NCBI RefSeq assembly: GCF_000515415.1
Contig: NZ_KI911783.1
Location: 4,454,392 to 4,518,391, forward strand
Direction of reading: 5' to 3'
Source: Bradyrhizobium sp. WSM1417
Lineage (GTDB): Bacteria > Pseudomonadota > Alphaproteobacteria > Rhizobiales > Xanthobacteraceae
DNA: 64,000 nucleotides
Shown: in pieces, positions 1 through 9,072 of the stretch
Numbering within the stretch: position 1 is the first letter of the stretch
Layout: every line of letters begins with the position of its first letter
Notes under the pieces: generated by a model
What the model saw: only the letters and a program-made list of their open reading frames with translations
What the model was told of the DNA's origin: nothing
The model's database searches: none
Translations under genes and position numbers: made by a program

Positions 1-1772
1 CGCAGGCAGCAGATACCGCGCACCACCAGTTCGACCTGTACGCCGGCCTGTGAGGCCTCGTAGAGCGCGTCGATGATGTCGGGGTCGACCAGCGCGTTCA
101 TTTTCATCCAGATCGCACCAGGTCGGCCGTGCCGCGCATGCGCGGTCTCGCCCTGGATGTGCTCGATGATGCGCTTGCGCAAGGTCAGCGGCGAGACCGC
201 CATCTTTTCCAGATCGCTCGGCGCGGCGTAGCCGGTGATGAAGTTGAACACGCGCGCGGCGTCGCGGCCGATGGTCGGCTCCGAGGTGAAGTAGGAGAGG
301 TCGGTGTAGATGCGCGCGGTCACCGGGTGGTAATTGCCGGTGCCGGTGTGGACGTAGGTCGTGAGGCTGCCGCCCTCGCGGCGCACCACCATCGAGAGTT
401 TCGCGTGCGTCTTCAGTTCGAGGAAGCCGTAGACGACCTGCACGCCGGCGCGTTCGAGGTCGCGCGCCCAGCGGATGTTGGCCTCCTCGTCGAAGCGGGC
501 CTTCAGCTCGATCAGCGCGGTGACGGATTTGCCGGCTTCGGCGGCTTCCACGAGCGCACGCACGATCGGCGAGTTGCTGGAGGTGCGGTAGAGCGTCTGC
601 TTGATGGCGACGACGTCGGGGTCGCGCGTGGCCTGCTGGAGAAACTGCACCACGACGTCGAAGGATTCGTAGGGGTGATGGACGACGAGGTCCTTCTGTC
701 GGATCGCAGCGAAGATGTCGCCGCCTTGCTCGCGCACGCGCTCGGGATGGCGCGGCACATAAGGGGTGAATTCCAGGTCGGGCCGGTCGAGGCGGGTGAG
801 CTGCGAGAGCTCGTTCATGGCGAGCACGCCGTCGACCAGAAACACCTCGTCGTCGGCGGTCGACAGCGCGTGCTGCACGAAGCTGCGCAGCTGTTCCGGC
901 ATCTTGGCGTCGAGCTCGAGTCGGATCACGGAGCCGCGGCGACGGCGCTTCAGCGCGGTCTCGAACAGGCGGACGAGATCCTCGGCCTCTTCCTCGATTT
1001 CGAGTTCGGAGTCGCGGAGGACGCGGAATGCGCCCTGGCCGTGCAGATTGTAGCCGGGGAACAGCCGGTTGATGAACAGGGCGGTGGCCTGCTCCAGCGA
1101 GATCAGCCGGACGACCTTGCCCTCGGCCGGCAGACGGATGAAGCGGTCGATCTTGCCGGGCATGCGGATCAGCGCGTTCATCTGCTTGCCGTCGGCGGCG
1201 CGCGTGAGCTGGAGCGCAATGGTGAAGCCGAGGCTCGGAATGAACGGGAAGGGGTGGGCCGGGTCGATCGCGAGCGGAGTCAGCAGCGGGAACACGTTGC
1301 TGAGGAAGTAGTCCTCGATCCAGGTTCGTTCCGCCTTGGTCACTTCCTTGCCCTCGACCAGCACGATGCCCTCGTCGGCGAGCGTGCCGCGCAGGTCGCG
1401 CCAGATTGCCTGCTGGTCGGACGCAAGCTGCGAAACGGTCCGGTTGATGAGCGCGAGCTGCTCGGACGGGGTCAGACCGTCGGGGCTGCGCTCGGCAATG
1501 CCCTCGCGCACCTGGGCCTTGATGCCGGCGACGCGGACCATGAAGAACTCGTCGAGGTTATTCGCTGAAATCGACAGGAATCGCACCCGCTCCAGCATGG
1601 GGTGGCTGGGATTGACCGATTCCTCCAGGACGCGGCGGTTGAAGTGCAGCCAGGAGAGCTCGCGATTGATGAACCGCTCGGGGCTCGATGCGATCGCCGG
1701 CGGGCCTTCGGCTTCCGGGGCTTTTTCTTTAACTTCAACAGCTTGCGCAGAGTCCATCAGAAGTCGATCCAT
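1..1772 (-). CDS. ppk: Polyphosphate kinase 1, 3' end outside the window
   Basis: Polymerises the gamma-phosphate of ATP into polyphosphate, reversibly. The reverse-strand frame stays open from ATG at 1772 to the left edge (about 590 codons of roughly 700-730 usual for PPK1). The N-terminal domain carries [20 protein letters not shown] and [13 protein letters not shown]. The autophosphorylated His is in ELKTHAKLS (about residue 456) and the second conserved His in [11 protein letters not shown] (about residue 475). The last residues visible, VRGICCLR, lie just before the third conserved region, so only the C-terminal part is missing. An in-frame ATG at 1757 is an alternative start. hdaA lies 113 bp upstream on the same strand. 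Motifs are read directly; function rests on the very conserved family. Confidence 0.96.
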   Translation of the reverse strand, partial: MDRLLMDSAQAVEVKEKAPEAEGPPAIASSPERFINRELSWLHFNRRVLEESVNPSHPMLERVRFLSISANNLDEFFMVRVAGIKAQVREGIAERSPDGLTPSEQLALINRTVSQLASDQQAIWRDLRGTLADEGIVLVEGKEVTKAERTWIEDYFLSNVFPLLTPLAIDPAHPFPFIPSLGFTIALQLTRAADGKQMNALIRMPGKIDRFIRLPAEGKVVRLISLEQATALFINRLFPGYNLHGQGAFRVLRDSELEIEEEAEDLVRLFETALKRRRRGSVIRLELDAKMPEQLRSFVQHALSTADDEVFLVDGVLAMNELSQLTRLDRPDLEFTPYVPRHPERVREQGGDIFAAIRQKDLVVHHPYESFDVVVQFLQQATRDPDVVAIKQTLYRTSSNSPIVRALVEAAEAGKSVTALIELKARFDEEANIRWARDLERAGVQVVYGFLELKTHAKLSMVVRREGGSLTTYVHTGTGNYHPVTARIYTDLSYFTSEPTIGRDAARVFNFITGYAAPSDLEKMAVSPLTLRKRIIEHIQGETAHARHGRPGAIWMKMNALVDPDIIDALYEASQAGVQVELVVRGICCL

Positions 1773-1885
1773 CCAGTTCGCCCCAATTTGCGACTTACGC
1801 GCAAAACCCGCGGGAGCATGTGTTAGAGCGATGACGTTTCGATGACATTGATGTTCCGCCGTCCGGCCGCGTCAAGCCGCCTTGG

Positions 1886-2563
1886 TCAGACATCCCGGAG
1901 CAGCTCGGCCGCCAGGGCCCTTGTGACGGGGCGGCCGAGGCGCAGGGCCTCGCTGTCCAGCAGGTCCACAGCCCGTCGGGCGGCGGCCGAGGACCGCTCC
2001 AGGCGAGTGGCGAGGTAGCTGACTACGCTCTCGTCCACCGCGAGCTGGCGGTCGGCGCAGAATTTGACGATCAGGCCTCGGAAGAGCTGATCGTCAGGCG
2101 GCAGCAGCGAGATAACGGGGACGGCGCGGAGCCGCGAGCGCAGGTCGGCAAGCTCGATCCCGAGAGAAGCGGGCGCCTCGCGTCCGGTGAAGAGGACGTA
2201 GGCGCCGTCCTCGCGGGCCAGATTCATCAGATGGAACAGGGCGCGCTCGTCGAATTCCCTGGGCTTGGGGTCCTCGACCACCAGCGCGCCGGTGGCGAGC
2301 GCAGCCGGGACGGCTTCGGCGGTCAGCCCATTGGCCGTGGTCGAGCGGGCGCCTGAAGCCTCGGCCCAGATCGCGGCGAGATGGCTCTTGCCGCTTCCTT
2401 CCGGGCCGGCCAGCCACATGATCCGGTTCGGCCATTCCGGCCAGGCGTCGACCAGCGCAAGACCGGCGGCATTGACGGGGCCTTCGAGGAAATTGTCCCG
2501 GCTCAGGCTCTCCGCATGCGGAAGCGAAAACGCCAATTGTCGGGGATGAACGCGGCCTGGCAC
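1886..2563 (-). CDS. hdaA: HdaA, DnaA-related regulator of replication initiation
   Basis: This 225-residue protein has a Walker A motif (GPEGSGKSH, about residues 53-61), a Walker-B-like acidic stretch (ALVVEDPK) and an arginine-rich AAA lid, and lacks the DNA-binding domain of DnaA. The N-terminus has PRQLAFSLPHAESLSR, resembling the clamp-binding motif (QL-x-L/F) of Hda proteins. In alphaproteobacteria HdaA, bound to the DnaN clamp, stimulates ATP hydrolysis by DnaA and blocks re-initiation. The start is GTG at 2563. Its position between ppk and a CDP-alcohol phosphatidyltransferase, next to purMN, is a familiar alphaproteobacterial order. Function is inferred from family and context. Confidence 0.88.
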   Translation of the reverse strand: MPGRVHPRQLAFSLPHAESLSRDNFLEGPVNAAGLALVDAWPEWPNRIMWLAGPEGSGKSHLAAIWAEASGARSTTANGLTAEAVPAALATGALVVEDPKPREFDERALFHLMNLAREDGAYVLFTGREAPASLGIELADLRSRLRAVPVISLLPPDDQLFRGLIVKFCADRQLAVDESVVSYLATRLERSSAAARRAVDLLDSEALRLGRPVTRALAAELLRDV

Positions 2564-2656
2564 GCTTGCTTTGCTCCGTGCCGGCGTGCCGGCTTCGTTT
2601 GACGAGATGCGACTTCATCGAGCGGGAGTTGGCCTTTTACGGGGCCGCTTCCCAAC

Positions 2657-3199
2657 TCACTTGGCCTCGATCGTGCTCATGTGCCGCAACCACTCAACGA
2701 GATAGAGCGACACGGAGGAGAGCGTGAAGATCGTGACGAGGCCCATCAGGATTATATCATAAGGACCGGCTTTGAAGCCGAAGGCGAGGGCGGCCAGCAC
2801 CAGCGCCGCGAACGCCACCTGGGCCACAGTGTTGAGCTTGGATACCTTCGAGGGCTTCATCTCCACAGGGCGGTCGAACAGCCACGATATGATCACGGCG
2901 GCGACGATCATGATGTCGCGCGAGACCACCAGGATGACGATCCAGCGCGGAATCGCGCCCCAGATGCCCAAGGCCATGTAGATCGAGACCAGCAGCGCCT
3001 TGTCGGCGAGCGGGTCGAGCAAGGCGCCGAGCTCGCTCGTCATATTGAAGCGCTTGGCAAGGAAGCCGTCGACCGCGTCGCTGATCCCGGCGATCAGGAA
3101 GACGGCGAACGCCACCTCCATTTGGCTCGACACGATGGCCCAGACGATGATCGGGACCAGCATGATGCGGCCCAAAGTAATGATGTTCGGTATACTCAC
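2657..3199 (-). CDS. pgsA: CDP-alcohol phosphatidyltransferase (PgsA-like)
   Basis: An integral membrane enzyme of phospholipid synthesis, most likely CDP-diacylglycerol:glycerol-3-phosphate phosphatidyltransferase. The family signature D-G-x2-A-x8-G-x3-D-x3-D is intact in SDAVDGFLAKRF followed by ELGALLDPLADK. Several hydrophobic helices fill the rest. The start chosen is GTG at 3199: the protein then begins SIPNIITLGRIM, as in the family, and a purine-rich GGGAAG precedes it. An in-frame ATG at 3301 would add 34 residues not typical of the family and would occupy the promoter space of divergent purM. The exact head-group substrate cannot be fixed from sequence alone. Confidence 0.86.
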   Translation of the reverse strand: MSIPNIITLGRIMLVPIIVWAIVSSQMEVAFAVFLIAGISDAVDGFLAKRFNMTSELGALLDPLADKALLVSIYMALGIWGAIPRWIVILVVSRDIMIVAAVIISWLFDRPVEMKPSKVSKLNTVAQVAFAALVLAALAFGFKAGPYDIILMGLVTIFTLSSVSLYLVEWLRHMSTIEAK

Positions 3200-3354
3200 A
3201 CGGCGCTTCCCGGCACCCGGCCTGACCTCGAATTCGGCCCTTTGGAGGCTGAACCGGTTGATATCTCTACATAGTATACGGAGGCGCGCCATGCGAGCCA
3301 TTGCGCGTCCCCGGAATTCGACGTAACCAGCCGCAAACCCACTGGAAATCGGGC

Positions 3355-4428
3355 ATGACCGACCGCAAAAACGGCCTCACTTACGCCGATTCAGGCGTCG
3401 ATATCGACGCGGGCAACCGCCTGGTCGACCTGATCAAGCCGATGGTGCGCGCAACCGCGCGGGCCGGCGCCGACGCCGAAATCGGCGGATTCGGTGGCCT
3501 GTTCGACCTCAAGGCGGCCGGTTTCAAGGATCCCATCCTGGTGGCCGCGACCGATGGCGTTGGCACCAAGGTCAAAATTGCGATCGAGACCGGCCTGCAT
3601 GGCGGGATCGGCATCGATCTCGTCGCCATGAGTGTCAACGACCTCGTGGTGCAGGGCGCCGAGCCGCTGTTCTTCCTGGACTATTTTGCATGCGGCAAGC
3701 TCGATCCGGAGGCGACCGCATCGATCGTCGCCGGTGTCGCCGAAGGCTGCCGCGAATCCGGCTGCGCCCTGATCGGCGGCGAGACGGCCGAGATGCCCGG
3801 CCTCTACAAGGACGGCGACTACGACCTCGGCGGCTTCGCGGTCGGCGCCGCGGAGCGGGGCACGCTCTTGCCGCGCAAGGACATCGCCGTCGGCGATGCT
3901 GTGATCGGGCTCGCCTCATCGGGTGTGCACTCCAACGGTTTCTCGCTGGTGCGGAAGATCGTGGAACAATCCGGCCTCGGCTTCGGGGCGCAGGCGCCGT
4001 TTGCGCCGGTCATGACGCTCGGCGGCGCGCTGCTGACGCCGACGCGGCTCTATGTCAAATCCTGCCTGCGTGCGATCCGCGAGACCGGCGCGGTGAAGGG
4101 GCTTGCCCACATCACCGGTGGTGGCTTCACCGACAACATTCCGCGCGTGCTGCCGAACCATCTCGGTGTCGGTATCGATCTGGCGCGCCTGCCGGTGCTG
4201 CCGGTGTTCAAATGGCTGGCAGCCCAAGCCGGCATCGCCGAGCTCGAAATGCTGCGGACCTTCAATTGCGGGATCGGCATGATCGCGATCGTCGAGCCGG
4301 ACAAGGTCGAAGAGGTCGTGGAGATCTTTGCCGATGCCGGTGAGACCGTCGCACAGCTCGGTACTGTGATCCCGGCTGAAGGCGAGCATCGCGTCGTCTA
4401 TAACGGCCATCTCGACCTGGCGCTGTAA
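3355..4428 (+). CDS. purM: Phosphoribosylformylglycinamidine cyclo-ligase
   Basis: AIR synthetase converts FGAM to AIR with ATP, the fifth step of purine synthesis. The protein is 357 residues, normal for PurM, beginning [20 protein letters not shown]. Family landmarks are [10 protein letters not shown], the [18 protein letters not shown] block and [11 protein letters not shown]. The frame is open upstream to 3301, but ATG 3355 is chosen because the family N-terminus begins there. The stop overlaps the purN start by one base, so the pair is translationally coupled. It diverges from the pgsA-like gene with about 155 bp between starts. Confidence 0.97.
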   Translation: MTDRKNGLTYADSGVDIDAGNRLVDLIKPMVRATARAGADAEIGGFGGLFDLKAAGFKDPILVAATDGVGTKVKIAIETGLHGGIGIDLVAMSVNDLVVQGAEPLFFLDYFACGKLDPEATASIVAGVAEGCRESGCALIGGETAEMPGLYKDGDYDLGGFAVGAAERGTLLPRKDIAVGDAVIGLASSGVHSNGFSLVRKIVEQSGLGFGAQAPFAPVMTLGGALLTPTRLYVKSCLRAIRETGAVKGLAHITGGGFTDNIPRVLPNHLGVGIDLARLPVLPVFKWLAAQAGIAELEMLRTFNCGIGMIAIVEPDKVEEVVEIFADAGETVAQLGTVIPAEGEHRVVYNGHLDLAL

Positions 4429-5096
4429 TGACCGGCGCTGTGATGAAACGCCGCGTCGCCATCCTGATTTCCGGACGCGGCTCCAACATGGCTGCGCTGA
4501 TCAAAGGCGCGGCCGCGCCGGATTTTCCGGCGGAGATTTCGCTCGTCATCTCGAACAAGGCCGATGCGCTGGGGCTGGAAATGGCCAAAGCGAGCGGCGT
4601 GAACACGCTGGTGATCGAAAGCAAGCCGTTCGGCAAGGACCGCGCCGGCTTCGAGAAGGTGCTGCAAGCAGCGCTCGATCAGCACGGCATCGAGCTGATT
4701 TGCCTCGGCGGCTTCATGCGCCTGTTTACGGCCGAATTCACCAAGGCCTGGTACGGGCGGATGCTCAACATCCATCCCTCGCTGCTGCCGTCGTTCCCCG
4801 GTCTCGACCCCCACGGCCAAGCCTTGCGCGCCGGCGTCAAGCTGTCCGGCGCGACGGTGCACTTCGTGATCGCCGAGACCGACGCCGGCCCAATCGTGAT
4901 GCAGGGCGCGGTTCCCGTCAGCGACCACGACACGGCGGACACGCTGTCGGAGCGTATCCTCGAAGTCGAGCACCGCATCTATCCAGCAGCACTGAGCCTG
5001 CTCGCCACCGGCAAGATCCGGATCGAGGGCGATGTGTGCAAGACAGCGGGCAGCGCGGCGTCGGAGAATTTTTTGATTGCGCCGGTGGTGAGCTGA
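4428..5096 (+). CDS. purN: Phosphoribosylglycinamide formyltransferase
   Basis: Transfers the formyl group of 10-formyl-THF to GAR, the third step of purine synthesis. The protein has 222 residues. The N-terminal phosphate-binding loop is ILISGRGSNMAAL. The catalytic region shows LNIHPSLLPSFPGLDPHGQA (Asn and His of the GART active site), and the distal Asp is in VIAETDAGPIV. The start codon overlaps the purM stop (TAATG). A second possible start, ATG 4443, lies five codons inside. It forms a two-gene operon with purM. Confidence 0.97.
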   Translation: MTGAVMKRRVAILISGRGSNMAALIKGAAAPDFPAEISLVISNKADALGLEMAKASGVNTLVIESKPFGKDRAGFEKVLQAALDQHGIELICLGGFMRLFTAEFTKAWYGRMLNIHPSLLPSFPGLDPHGQALRAGVKLSGATVHFVIAETDAGPIVMQGAVPVSDHDTADTLSERILEVEHRIYPAALSLLATGKIRIEGDVCKTAGSAASENFLIAPVVS

Positions 5097-5107
5097 GCCG
5101 ATCCGGC

Positions 5108-5448
5108 TTACTCGACATAATTTGCCGCCTCGCCATTGCGGACATATCCGTAGATGCAAAACCCCTCAGTCGTTTCCCTTCCGGCAAACCGGATGCGTTT
5201 TAGGATTGCGCGGACGCGCTCGCGCTGAGGCGCGGTCTCAACGGATAGTTCTGCCCATTCGATTCAATCCCATCCGCCGCTTGTCCAGTGATAGTACCAT
5301 TCGCCATCCCACTGGCTCAGGCTCCCGTTTTTAGGTTCCTGCAACGAAATTGAGGTCGTTCGGACGGGGCAAGATCGAGCACGGCTTCGCGCAGTTCGCG
5401 CCATTTGGTGTCATTGGCGACCGAGTAAAAACCGGACTGTTGAGCCAT
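5108..5448 (-). pseudogene. Decayed small gene (DUF6678-like), frameshift plus in-frame TGA
   Basis: Reading the reverse strand from ATG 5448 gives MAQQSGFYSVANDTKWRELR, continuing to about residue 40. The frame is then broken at an A5 run (T5 at 5328-5332). In the next frame the protein continues coherently as NGSLSQWDGEWYYHWTSGGW, is interrupted by TGA at 5264-5266, and resumes IEWAELSVETAPQRERVRAI to a TAA at 5108-5110. The span is one base short of a whole number of codons, matching a single-base deletion. The intact product would be about 113 residues. The WDGEWYYHW and IEWAE blocks recall DUF6678 proteins; this assignment is from memory. No function is known. Confidence 0.66.
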
Positions 5449-5464
5449 GCACTCGCCCCGAAAC

Positions 5465-5489
5465 AAAAAACCCCCGGCAGAGCCGGGGG
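5465..5489 (-). terminator. Rho-independent terminator of the cold-shock gene
   Basis: On the reverse strand an 8-bp GC stem (CCCCCGGC/GCCGGGGG) with a 3-base loop is followed by six Ts. It starts about 36 bp after the stop of the cold-shock gene, in the correct orientation. Confidence 0.85.
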
Positions 5490-5525
5490 CAACGTCATGA
5501 TCTCTTTCGCGGACCGCGAGAGAAG

Positions 5526-5732
5526 TCAGGAGACCTTGAGGTTCTCCGCGGATGCTTTGCCGCGGTTCTCCACGAGGTCGTATTCAACCACCTGGTTTTC
5601 ATTGAGGGTGGAGAGTCCGGCGCGTTCGACGGCGGAGATGTGGACGAAGACGTCCTTGTCACTGCCGTTCGGCTTGATGAACCCATAGCCCTTGGTCGGG
5701 TTGAACCATTTGACGGTGCCCTTTTGCGGCAT
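5526..5732 (-). CDS. cspA: Cold-shock domain protein
   Basis: This 68-residue single-domain OB-fold protein binds single-stranded RNA/DNA and acts as an RNA chaperone. RNP1 is KGYGFIKP and RNP2 is VFVHIS, both intact; the start is MPQKGTVKWFNPTKGYGF. It is monocistronic, with its own terminator downstream at 5465-5489. About 380 bp separate it from the divergent outer-membrane protein gene, leaving room for the long leader common in cold-shock genes, but no leader structure was proven. The genome probably has several paralogues, so the symbol is generic. Confidence 0.95.
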   Translation of the reverse strand: MPQKGTVKWFNPTKGYGFIKPNGSDKDVFVHISAVERAGLSTLNENQVVEYDLVENRGKASAENLKVS

Positions 5733-6111
5733 CCTCAGTCTCCTCCGCTAGATACAAAAACGACGCGGCCGCTTTTCGCGTGCCACGCCACAAACGGGCT
5801 TCCGGTAGTCTGTTCGAGTCTTGAGTCTCAATGTCGCGAAACGCACAGTCGAGCGGCCAATTCCGATTGTGTCCGATATTGCAACATGAAAATCGCCGGT
5901 TAGCAAGCCGCGCGCGAATTTCAAGTCCGGGCCGGGTGTCGTCATCTGCAATTTACGACCTGTGGCCGGGGAACCACAATCGAGGGCAATCGCCTCGGCG
6001 ATGAGGTGCGGACCGGTTGACCCTCGCGGGTAGTTCAGCCCAAATCGCCGCATGCAGTGTGGCCCGTGTTGCATTTTTGCGCGCCTCCATTTTGCTTTGG
6101 GATTCATCGTC
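5733..6111. other. Divergent intergenic region, cold-shock gene / autotransporter
   Basis: About 380 bp without a convincing gene on either strand. It must hold the promoters of both flanking genes. It is somewhat AT-richer between about 5800 and 5950. I could not assign a specific promoter or operator. Confidence 0.5.
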
Positions 6112-7263
6112 ATGCGCTGCACATTGCAGCTTTCCGGGACACGACAGGCGATCGGGCTGAACCGCGTCCGCCGGATAGCGATTGCGGTAGCGTTTGCGCT
6201 CGTCGGGGCGATGGCGGCGCCGACGCCCGGCTTCGCGCAAAGCCCGACGCCCATACCGACGCCGACGCCGACGCCCACGCCGTCTCCGACCCCGATCCCG
6301 ACGCCGACCAGTTACGAACAATCGGCCGGCAACGGCGCGCTCAATCTCGGGTCGAATTTCCTGGAGCGGCTCGGAAACCAGGCATCTGGCGGCATCAACC
6401 GGGCGTTCCGGGCCAATCCCAGCGGCGGCGGCGCATCGGCGGGCGCGGAAGATCCGCGCTACCGCACCTGGTTCGAGGGCTACGGCATCTCGGTCCGGAC
6501 CGATGCGCAAGGAGACTTTGTCGGCGACAAGCGCAAGACATTTGGCGGTGTCGCAGGTTTCGGCGCGCGGCTCGCGCCGGGTGTCAATCTCGGCTTCTCC
6601 GTCGACCAGAGCCACACCGACATCGACGTGCCGCTCGCACTTCAGTCCGCGACGCTGGACCTGACCCAACTCGGCTTCAGCGGCTCCGTCGACAAGGGCC
6701 CATGGACCTGGGCCTTCGCCCTGGTGCACGGCTTCGGCAAGGTCCGCTCCAGCCGGGATACTGGTCTGGGACTTGCGACCGCGGGTTATCGCGCCGCAGT
6801 CGACGGCGCGCTGACTGAGATCAGCTATTACTGGACCAAGGACCAGATGCGCATCGTGCCCAAGGGTGCACTGGAATATGTCCGCGCCACCAGCGTCGCG
6901 TTCCAGGAGGTTGGCGGCCTCGATCCACTCAATGTCGGCTCGACGGCGCTCTCCCGCGCGCGGGTCATGATCGGAGCCGAGATCGGGCGCTACTTCATCT
7001 TCGACCAGAAGATCCTGGACCTGTCCGCCTACGGCAAGTTCGTCGACAATTTCCATCAGAACCTGGGATCGGTGCAGGTCAGCCTCGGGACCCAGAGCAT
7101 CGTCGTGCCCGGCATCGGCGAGAGCCGCTACGGCGCGGATGCCGGCGCCTCGGCCTCGCTCAGCCTGACCAACACGGCGCGGCTCTACGTCAACTACGAC
7201 GGCAAGTTCCGCAACGAGCTGACGTCGCACCAGGGCACGGTCGGCTTCGAATATCGGTGGTGA
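6112..7263 (+). CDS. Outer-membrane autotransporter-type beta-barrel protein with Pro-Thr spacer
   Basis: The chosen start gives a basic N-region and a hydrophobic core ending at GFAQ, a signal peptide of about 43 residues. A (Pro-Thr)n spacer of about 20 residues follows (from QSPTPIPTPTPTPT), then about 280 residues of alternating beta-strand character ending VGFEYRW. The C-terminal aromatic is the outer-membrane insertion signal recognised by the BAM complex. The strand pattern (RTWFEGYG, GGVAGFGARLAPGVNLGFSV, YGADAGASASLSL) resembles autotransporter beta domains. No large passenger is present, so the barrel itself or the short spacer is the product. In-frame ATG 6052 would only add 20 residues ahead of the signal peptide. 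Function is unknown. Confidence 0.75.
   Translation: MRCTLQLSGTRQAIGLNRVRRIAIAVAFALVGAMAAPTPGFAQSPTPIPTPTPTPTPSPTPIPTPTSYEQSAGNGALNLGSNFLERLGNQASGGINRAFRANPSGGGASAGAEDPRYRTWFEGYGISVRTDAQGDFVGDKRKTFGGVAGFGARLAPGVNLGFSVDQSHTDIDVPLALQSATLDLTQLGFSGSVDKGPWTWAFALVHGFGKVRSSRDTGLGLATAGYRAAVDGALTEISYYWTKDQMRIVPKGALEYVRATSVAFQEVGGLDPLNVGSTALSRARVMIGAEIGRYFIFDQKILDLSAYGKFVDNFHQNLGSVQVSLGTQSIVVPGIGESRYGADAGASASLSLTNTARLYVNYDGKFRNELTSHQGTVGFEYRW
6242..6306 (+). repeat. CCGACG/CCGACC hexamer microsatellite coding (Pro-Thr)n
   Basis: An imperfect 6-bp tandem array inside the autotransporter-type gene encodes alternating Pro-Thr/Pro-Ser. Unit changes would add or remove two residues without breaking the frame. 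Confidence 0.85.
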
Positions 7264-7286
7264 GGCGAAGCCTGCCCGCGTCCGCC

Positions 7287-7332
7287 CAGAGCAGGACCCG
7301 GAAAACTGCGAAGCGGTTTTCCGAAAAGATCA
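7287..7332. repeat. Dispersed palindromic intergenic element (GGAAAAC..GTTTTCC type)
   Basis: Inverted arms CGGAAAAC (7299-7306) and GTTTTCCG (7316-7323) are followed by AAAAGATCATG. This type is widespread between Bradyrhizobium genes. It sits between two convergent genes (stops at 7263 and 7343), so its hairpin may also act as a bidirectional terminator. A related element is at 46697-46743. Confidence 0.6.
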
Positions 7333-7342
7333 TGTTCAAGCT

Positions 7343-8350
7343 TTAAGTCGGCATTGCCGCGACATATCCCGTCAATCCAAAGCCCTCGCGCGCGGCCGTC
7401 ATCATCGGCGCTAGCGCGTTCGGATGGATGAACTCGTCGCGGAAACAGGGATGGATCTTGGGATCGAAGATTTTCTTTAGCCAATCGACCACGATCTTGT
7501 GGCGCTCGGAGGCGCGGAACTCCTTGTGATAGGTGAGCCAGAGATCGGCGTGGTGGCTGACGCCGAGATCGACGGCAACGAGCGGGGCACCGAGCGCGAT
7601 CGAGACTGTCGGCAGGAACCCGATGCCGGCGCCGCGCTCCACCGCATAGAGCACGCCGACCGAGGAATTGGTCTTGATCCCGACGATGCCCTCGAGGGAC
7701 TTAAGCCCGAGCACGCGGGCGTAGGCGCCGTCGTCGACCTGCGGGGCGCTCTGCTTGATGATGCGGTGGTTCTTCAGCTCGGCTAAGGTCGCGGGCACGC
7801 CGTAGAGGTTTTCGTACTCCTTGGAGACGAAGGGATAGATATGCAGCCTGCCGAGCTTGGCGACGATCAGATCGGGATTGGTCGGTGGCTCGAGCTGGAT
7901 CGCGATATCGGATTCGAGCCGCGCGACGTCGGCCTGTTCCATCGCGCAGCGCAGGTCGACGGTGATCTTGCGATAGGTCTTCTGGAAGTCGATCAGTCGC
8001 GGCAGGATCCAGAAATTGCCGGGGCCTTCCGTCACCGCGACGCGCACGGTGCCTGACATGTCGTTCGACGATCGCGAGGCACGCCGGAACACGTTGAAGG
8101 CATGACGCTCCATATGCGCGACGTCGGCGATCATCGCGCTGCCTTCGTCGCTGAGCGTGAGCCCGCTCTGGTCGCGCAGGAACAGCTTGCAGTCGATGCT
8201 CTCTTCGAGCCGGTCGATCCTGCGCATCAGGGTGGTGGAGGTGAGCCCGAGCTCCTCGGCGGCGTTGCGGAAACTTTTATATTTTGCGCAAGCTAAAAAC
8301 AGTTTCAAATCGTCCCAGGACATATCCAGGGCTTCTTCACGGTGCTGCAT
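7343..8350 (-). CDS. LysR-family transcriptional regulator
   Basis: The N-terminal winged helix-turn-helix is clear: DDLKLFLACAKYKSFRNAAE followed by LGLTSTTLMRRIDRLEE. A periplasmic-binding-type effector domain follows. Start candidates are ATG 8350 (MQHREEALDMSWDD) and ATG 8323 (MSWDDLKLF); the frame is open to 8383. Conventional LysR proteins are about 300 residues; this is 335 with a long C-terminal tail. It diverges from the GNAT/isochorismatase-like gene run at 8455, its most likely target by the usual LysR arrangement. The effector is unknown. Confidence 0.88.
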   Translation of the reverse strand: MQHREEALDMSWDDLKLFLACAKYKSFRNAAEELGLTSTTLMRRIDRLEESIDCKLFLRDQSGLTLSDEGSAMIADVAHMERHAFNVFRRASRSSNDMSGTVRVAVTEGPGNFWILPRLIDFQKTYRKITVDLRCAMEQADVARLESDIAIQLEPPTNPDLIVAKLGRLHIYPFVSKEYENLYGVPATLAELKNHRIIKQSAPQVDDGAYARVLGLKSLEGIVGIKTNSSVGVLYAVERGAGIGFLPTVSIALGAPLVAVDLGVSHHADLWLTYHKEFRASERHKIVVDWLKKIFDPKIHPCFRDEFIHPNALAPMMTAAREGFGLTGYVAAMPT

Positions 8351-8454
8351 CATCGCAGCACCCCGGTGCAATAACTGCTGCATACGCCTGATCCCCAGCC
8401 GCTAAGCTCTTGGTCATAGCGGGGCACGAAAGCCGCGAACGATAGAGGGGTGAC

Positions 8455-9072
8455 ATGGGTATGGAAAGGGGCTCGTTTGCCGCAAGGCATGATTTCGACG
8501 CGCTGCCACTCAGTCCGGATGTCGACGTCCGTCGCGCTCAATCTTCCGAAATCGCCGCGCTTTCGCAGTTGGCGCACCGGCTGGTGCCGGGCGTTCGGAT
8601 CGGGGCGGCGGAGCTTGCAAACTATTTCGCCTTCGATCCCGAGAGCATCCTGACTTTCAGCCGGAAGGGCACCCTCGTCGGCGGCATGGCCTTCCTGTTT
8701 CTCAACGATCGCGGGCATGATGCGCTGCTGCTCGACGAGATCTGCCTCACCGCGCCGGAGACGCGCCATCTCGCGTCCGCGAAGGAAGACGTTTCCGCCA
8801 TCTACATCTGGGCGATCGCGGCGACGGGGCGCGGCGTCGCCGGTCTTGGCAAGGCCGCGGCTCATCTGAGACAGCTAAGGTTTCGCAACGCCAATTGCTA
8901 TGCGCAGCCGTCAACCGTGGCCGGACGCGACATCATGAAGGCGACGGGCTTCGAGCCTGTTCCGAGCTTCCAACCCGACCTCTGGTGCTACGAGCGGCCC
9001 TGGCATCGGCAGCCGATGCGCATGCCGGGCGCGATCATTCAAGCAAGGAGTTTTGCAGATGCACGGTACTAG
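8455..9072 (+). CDS. GNAT-like acyltransferase, first gene of an uncharacterised operon
   Basis: A 205-residue protein with an N-terminal VDVRRAQSSEIAALSQLAHR, typical of a GNAT beta1-alpha1, a central acidic strand (DALLLDEICL), and GRGVAGLGKAAAH where the acyl-CoA pyrophosphate loop is expected. A later ATGFEPV resembles the GF-x-P element near GNAT C-termini. AGAGGGG just ahead supports ATG 8455. Its end overlaps the next gene by 14 bp. The substrate is unknown. Assignment to GNAT is moderate, because the CoA-binding Q/R-x-x-G-x-G/A motif is degenerate. Confidence 0.6.
   Translation: MGMERGSFAARHDFDALPLSPDVDVRRAQSSEIAALSQLAHRLVPGVRIGAAELANYFAFDPESILTFSRKGTLVGGMAFLFLNDRGHDALLLDEICLTAPETRHLASAKEDVSAIYIWAIAATGRGVAGLGKAAAHLRQLRFRNANCYAQPSTVAGRDIMKATGFEPVPSFQPDLWCYERPWHRQPMRMPGAIIQARSFADARY

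Noticed and set aside
129..1568. A 479-codon plus-strand open frame
   Set aside because: It is antisense to ppk, whose conserved motifs are clear on the other strand; long antisense frames are usual in GC-rich DNA.
3200..3301. ATG 3301 on both strands as starts of the phosphatidyltransferase (minus) and of purM (plus)
   Set aside because: Family N-termini begin at 3199 (minus) and 3355 (plus); the DNA between is needed for two divergent promoters.
5264..5266. In-frame TGA read as selenocysteine
   Set aside because: The position is next to a Trp-rich motif where relatives have an aromatic or other residue; there is no SECIS-like hairpin, and a frameshift also breaks the gene.
6242..6306. Possible CRISPR array
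   Set aside because: The unit is a 6-bp coding microsatellite with no spacers; no cas genes are present anywhere in the window.
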